Assembly (NCBI GenBank): GCA_900555465.1
Contig: USLE01000052.1
Coordinates: forward strand, 1-7,406
Direction: 5' to 3'
DNA from: an uncultured Butyricicoccus sp.
GTDB taxonomy: Bacteria; Bacillota; Clostridia; Oscillospirales; Butyricicoccaceae
DNA length: 7,406 nucleotides
The translations under genes and the position numbers were made by a program. The notes beneath the pieces are model-generated. The model made no database searches. It saw only the letters and a list, made by a program, of their open reading frames with translations, and was not told the origin of the DNA. Numbering within the stretch: position 1 is the stretch's first letter; every line of letters begins with the position of its first letter. Of the stretch, positions 6,333-7,406 are shown in pieces.

Positions 6333-7406
6333 AAGAACTTGCACTCAAATACGGCTGCAATCCCAACCAGAAGCCCGCGCGCATCTTTATGACCGAGGGC
6401 GAGCTGCCGATCGAGGTTTTAAACGGCAAGCCGGGCTATATCAATTTCTGCGACGCATTCAACTCGTGGCAGCTGGTCAAGGCGCTCAAAAAGGCGACCG
6501 GCATGCCGGCCGCGGCGTCCTTCAAGCATGTGTCCCCGGCGGGCGCGGCGCTCGGCAAACCGCTGACCGATGTCGAGAAGCAGATGTACTTCGTCGAGGC
6601 TGACCACGAGCTGTCCCCGATCGCGTGCGCCTACATCCGCGCGCGCGGTGCGGATCGTCTGTGCTCCTACGGCGACTGGGCGGCGCTCTCCGACGTGTGC
6701 GACGCGGACACCGCAAGCTATCTCGCGCACGAGGTTTCGGACGGCATCATCGCCCCGGGCTACACGGACGAGGCGCTCGAAATCCTCAAAACCAAGCGCA
6801 AGGGCGGCTATAACGTCGTCCAGATCGACCCGGACTATGTGCCCAAGCCGATCGAGCAGCGCGATATCTTCGGCATCCGCTTCGAGCAGGGCTACAACGA
6901 CTATGAGATCAATGAGAGCCTGCTGAACAACATCGTCACCGACAACAAGGAGCTGCCGGAGTCGGCCAAGCATGACATGATCCTGTCGCTCATCACGCTC
7001 AAGTACACCCAGTCCAACTCGGTCTGCTATGTCAAGGACGGCATGACCATCGGCGTGGGCGCGGGCCAGCAGAGCCGCATCCATTGCACGCGCCTCGCGG
7101 GCAACAAGGCGGACAACTGGTTCCTGCGCCAGCATCCCAAGGTGCTGGGCCTGCAGTTTGTCGACGGCATCCGCCGTCCCGACCGCGACAACGCGATCGA
7201 CGTGTATATCTCGGACGAGTACGAGGACGTGCTTGCGGACGGCGTATGGCAGAACACCTTCAAGGTCAAACCCGAGGTGCTGACCGCGGAGGAGAAAAAG
7301 GCGTGGATCGCGCAGAACACCGGTGTGACCGTGGGTTCGGATGCGTTCTTCCCGTTCGGCGACAACGTCGAGCGCGCGCGCAAGTCGGGCGTGCAGTATA
7401 TAGTAC
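6329..7406 (+). CDS. purH: AICAR formyltransferase, stand-alone, 3' truncated by window
   Basis: This enzyme transfers a formyl group from 10-formyl-THF to AICAR to give FAICAR. 359 codons are visible with no stop; the family suggests about 30 residues lie beyond the edge. It starts where the formyltransferase part of PurH/ATIC begins (KYGCNPNQKPAR), so the N-terminal cyclohydrolase domain is absent rather than cut. Catalytic Lys66-His67 sit in SFKHVSPAGAA (64-74). Other family blocks are YINFCDAFNSWQLVKAL (37-53), REVSDGIIAPGY-like HEVSDGIIAPGY (134-145), KYTQSNSVCY (225-234), GVGAGQQSRIHCTRLAG (242-258) and SDAFFPFGDNV (337-347). Many of these are closer to animal ATIC, as I recall it, than to E. 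coli PurH. The usual NPHQ reads NPNQ. GAGGAGGG (6312-6319) lies 9 bases before the ATG, inside the upstream gene, with a 4-base overlap, so translation is probably coupled. The symbol purH is used loosely because only one of its two activities is encoded. Confidence 0.94.
   Translation, partial: MKELALKYGCNPNQKPARIFMTEGELPIEVLNGKPGYINFCDAFNSWQLVKALKKATGMPAAASFKHVSPAGAALGKPLTDVEKQMYFVEADHELSPIACAYIRARGADRLCSYGDWAALSDVCDADTASYLAHEVSDGIIAPGYTDEALEILKTKRKGGYNVVQIDPDYVPKPIEQRDIFGIRFEQGYNDYEINESLLNNIVTDNKELPESAKHDMILSLITLKYTQSNSVCYVKDGMTIGVGAGQQSRIHCTRLAGNKADNWFLRQHPKVLGLQFVDGIRRPDRDNAIDVYISDEYEDVLADGVWQNTFKVKPEVLTAEEKKAWIAQNTGVTVGSDAFFPFGDNVERARKSGVQYIV

Overview
The window is one long stretch of a de novo purine biosynthesis operon, with all genes on the + strand. 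It comes from a GC-rich, most likely anaerobic Firmicute. The gene set, the [4Fe-4S]-type PurF and the mix of high GC with GGAGG-type ribosome sites suggest a gut Clostridia lineage such as Oscillospirales (Ruminococcaceae or Butyricicoccaceae). That placement is inference from gene content and style, not a database match.

Layout: bases 1-159 hold no gene I can support. They contain a strong 11-bp stem-loop (31-55), a GC-rich stretch, and a very AT-rich island (101-145) with a perfect 7+7 palindrome just before the purC ribosome site. Then follow purC (160-870), purF (905-2374), a second PurF-like gene (2397-3818), a 95-base gap with a hairpin, purM (3914-4951), purN (4965-5588), a PurO-type IMP cyclohydrolase (5607-6332), and a stand-alone AICAR formyltransferase (from 6329, running off the right edge). 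Apart from the purF2-purM gap, the genes are 13-34 bases apart or overlap, so they are probably co-transcribed.

Pathway: PurF makes 5-phosphoribosylamine, PurN formylates GAR, PurM closes the imidazole ring, PurC makes SAICAR, AICAR formyltransferase adds the last carbon and the IMP cyclohydrolase closes the second ring to IMP. PurD, FGAM synthase, PurE and PurB are not in this window.

Two points stand out. First, purF is followed by a paralogue that keeps the PRPP-binding motif and all four Fe-S cysteines. It has lost the catalytic cysteine and several other glutamine-site residues, so it looks like a glutaminase-dead PurF-like protein. Second, the usual bifunctional PurH is replaced by two separate proteins: an archaeal-type PurO cyclohydrolase and a formyltransferase that resembles the C-terminal domain of animal ATIC. 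purN also has codon use unlike its neighbour purM. No mobile element, tRNA, rRNA, CRISPR array or clear rho-independent terminator is visible.
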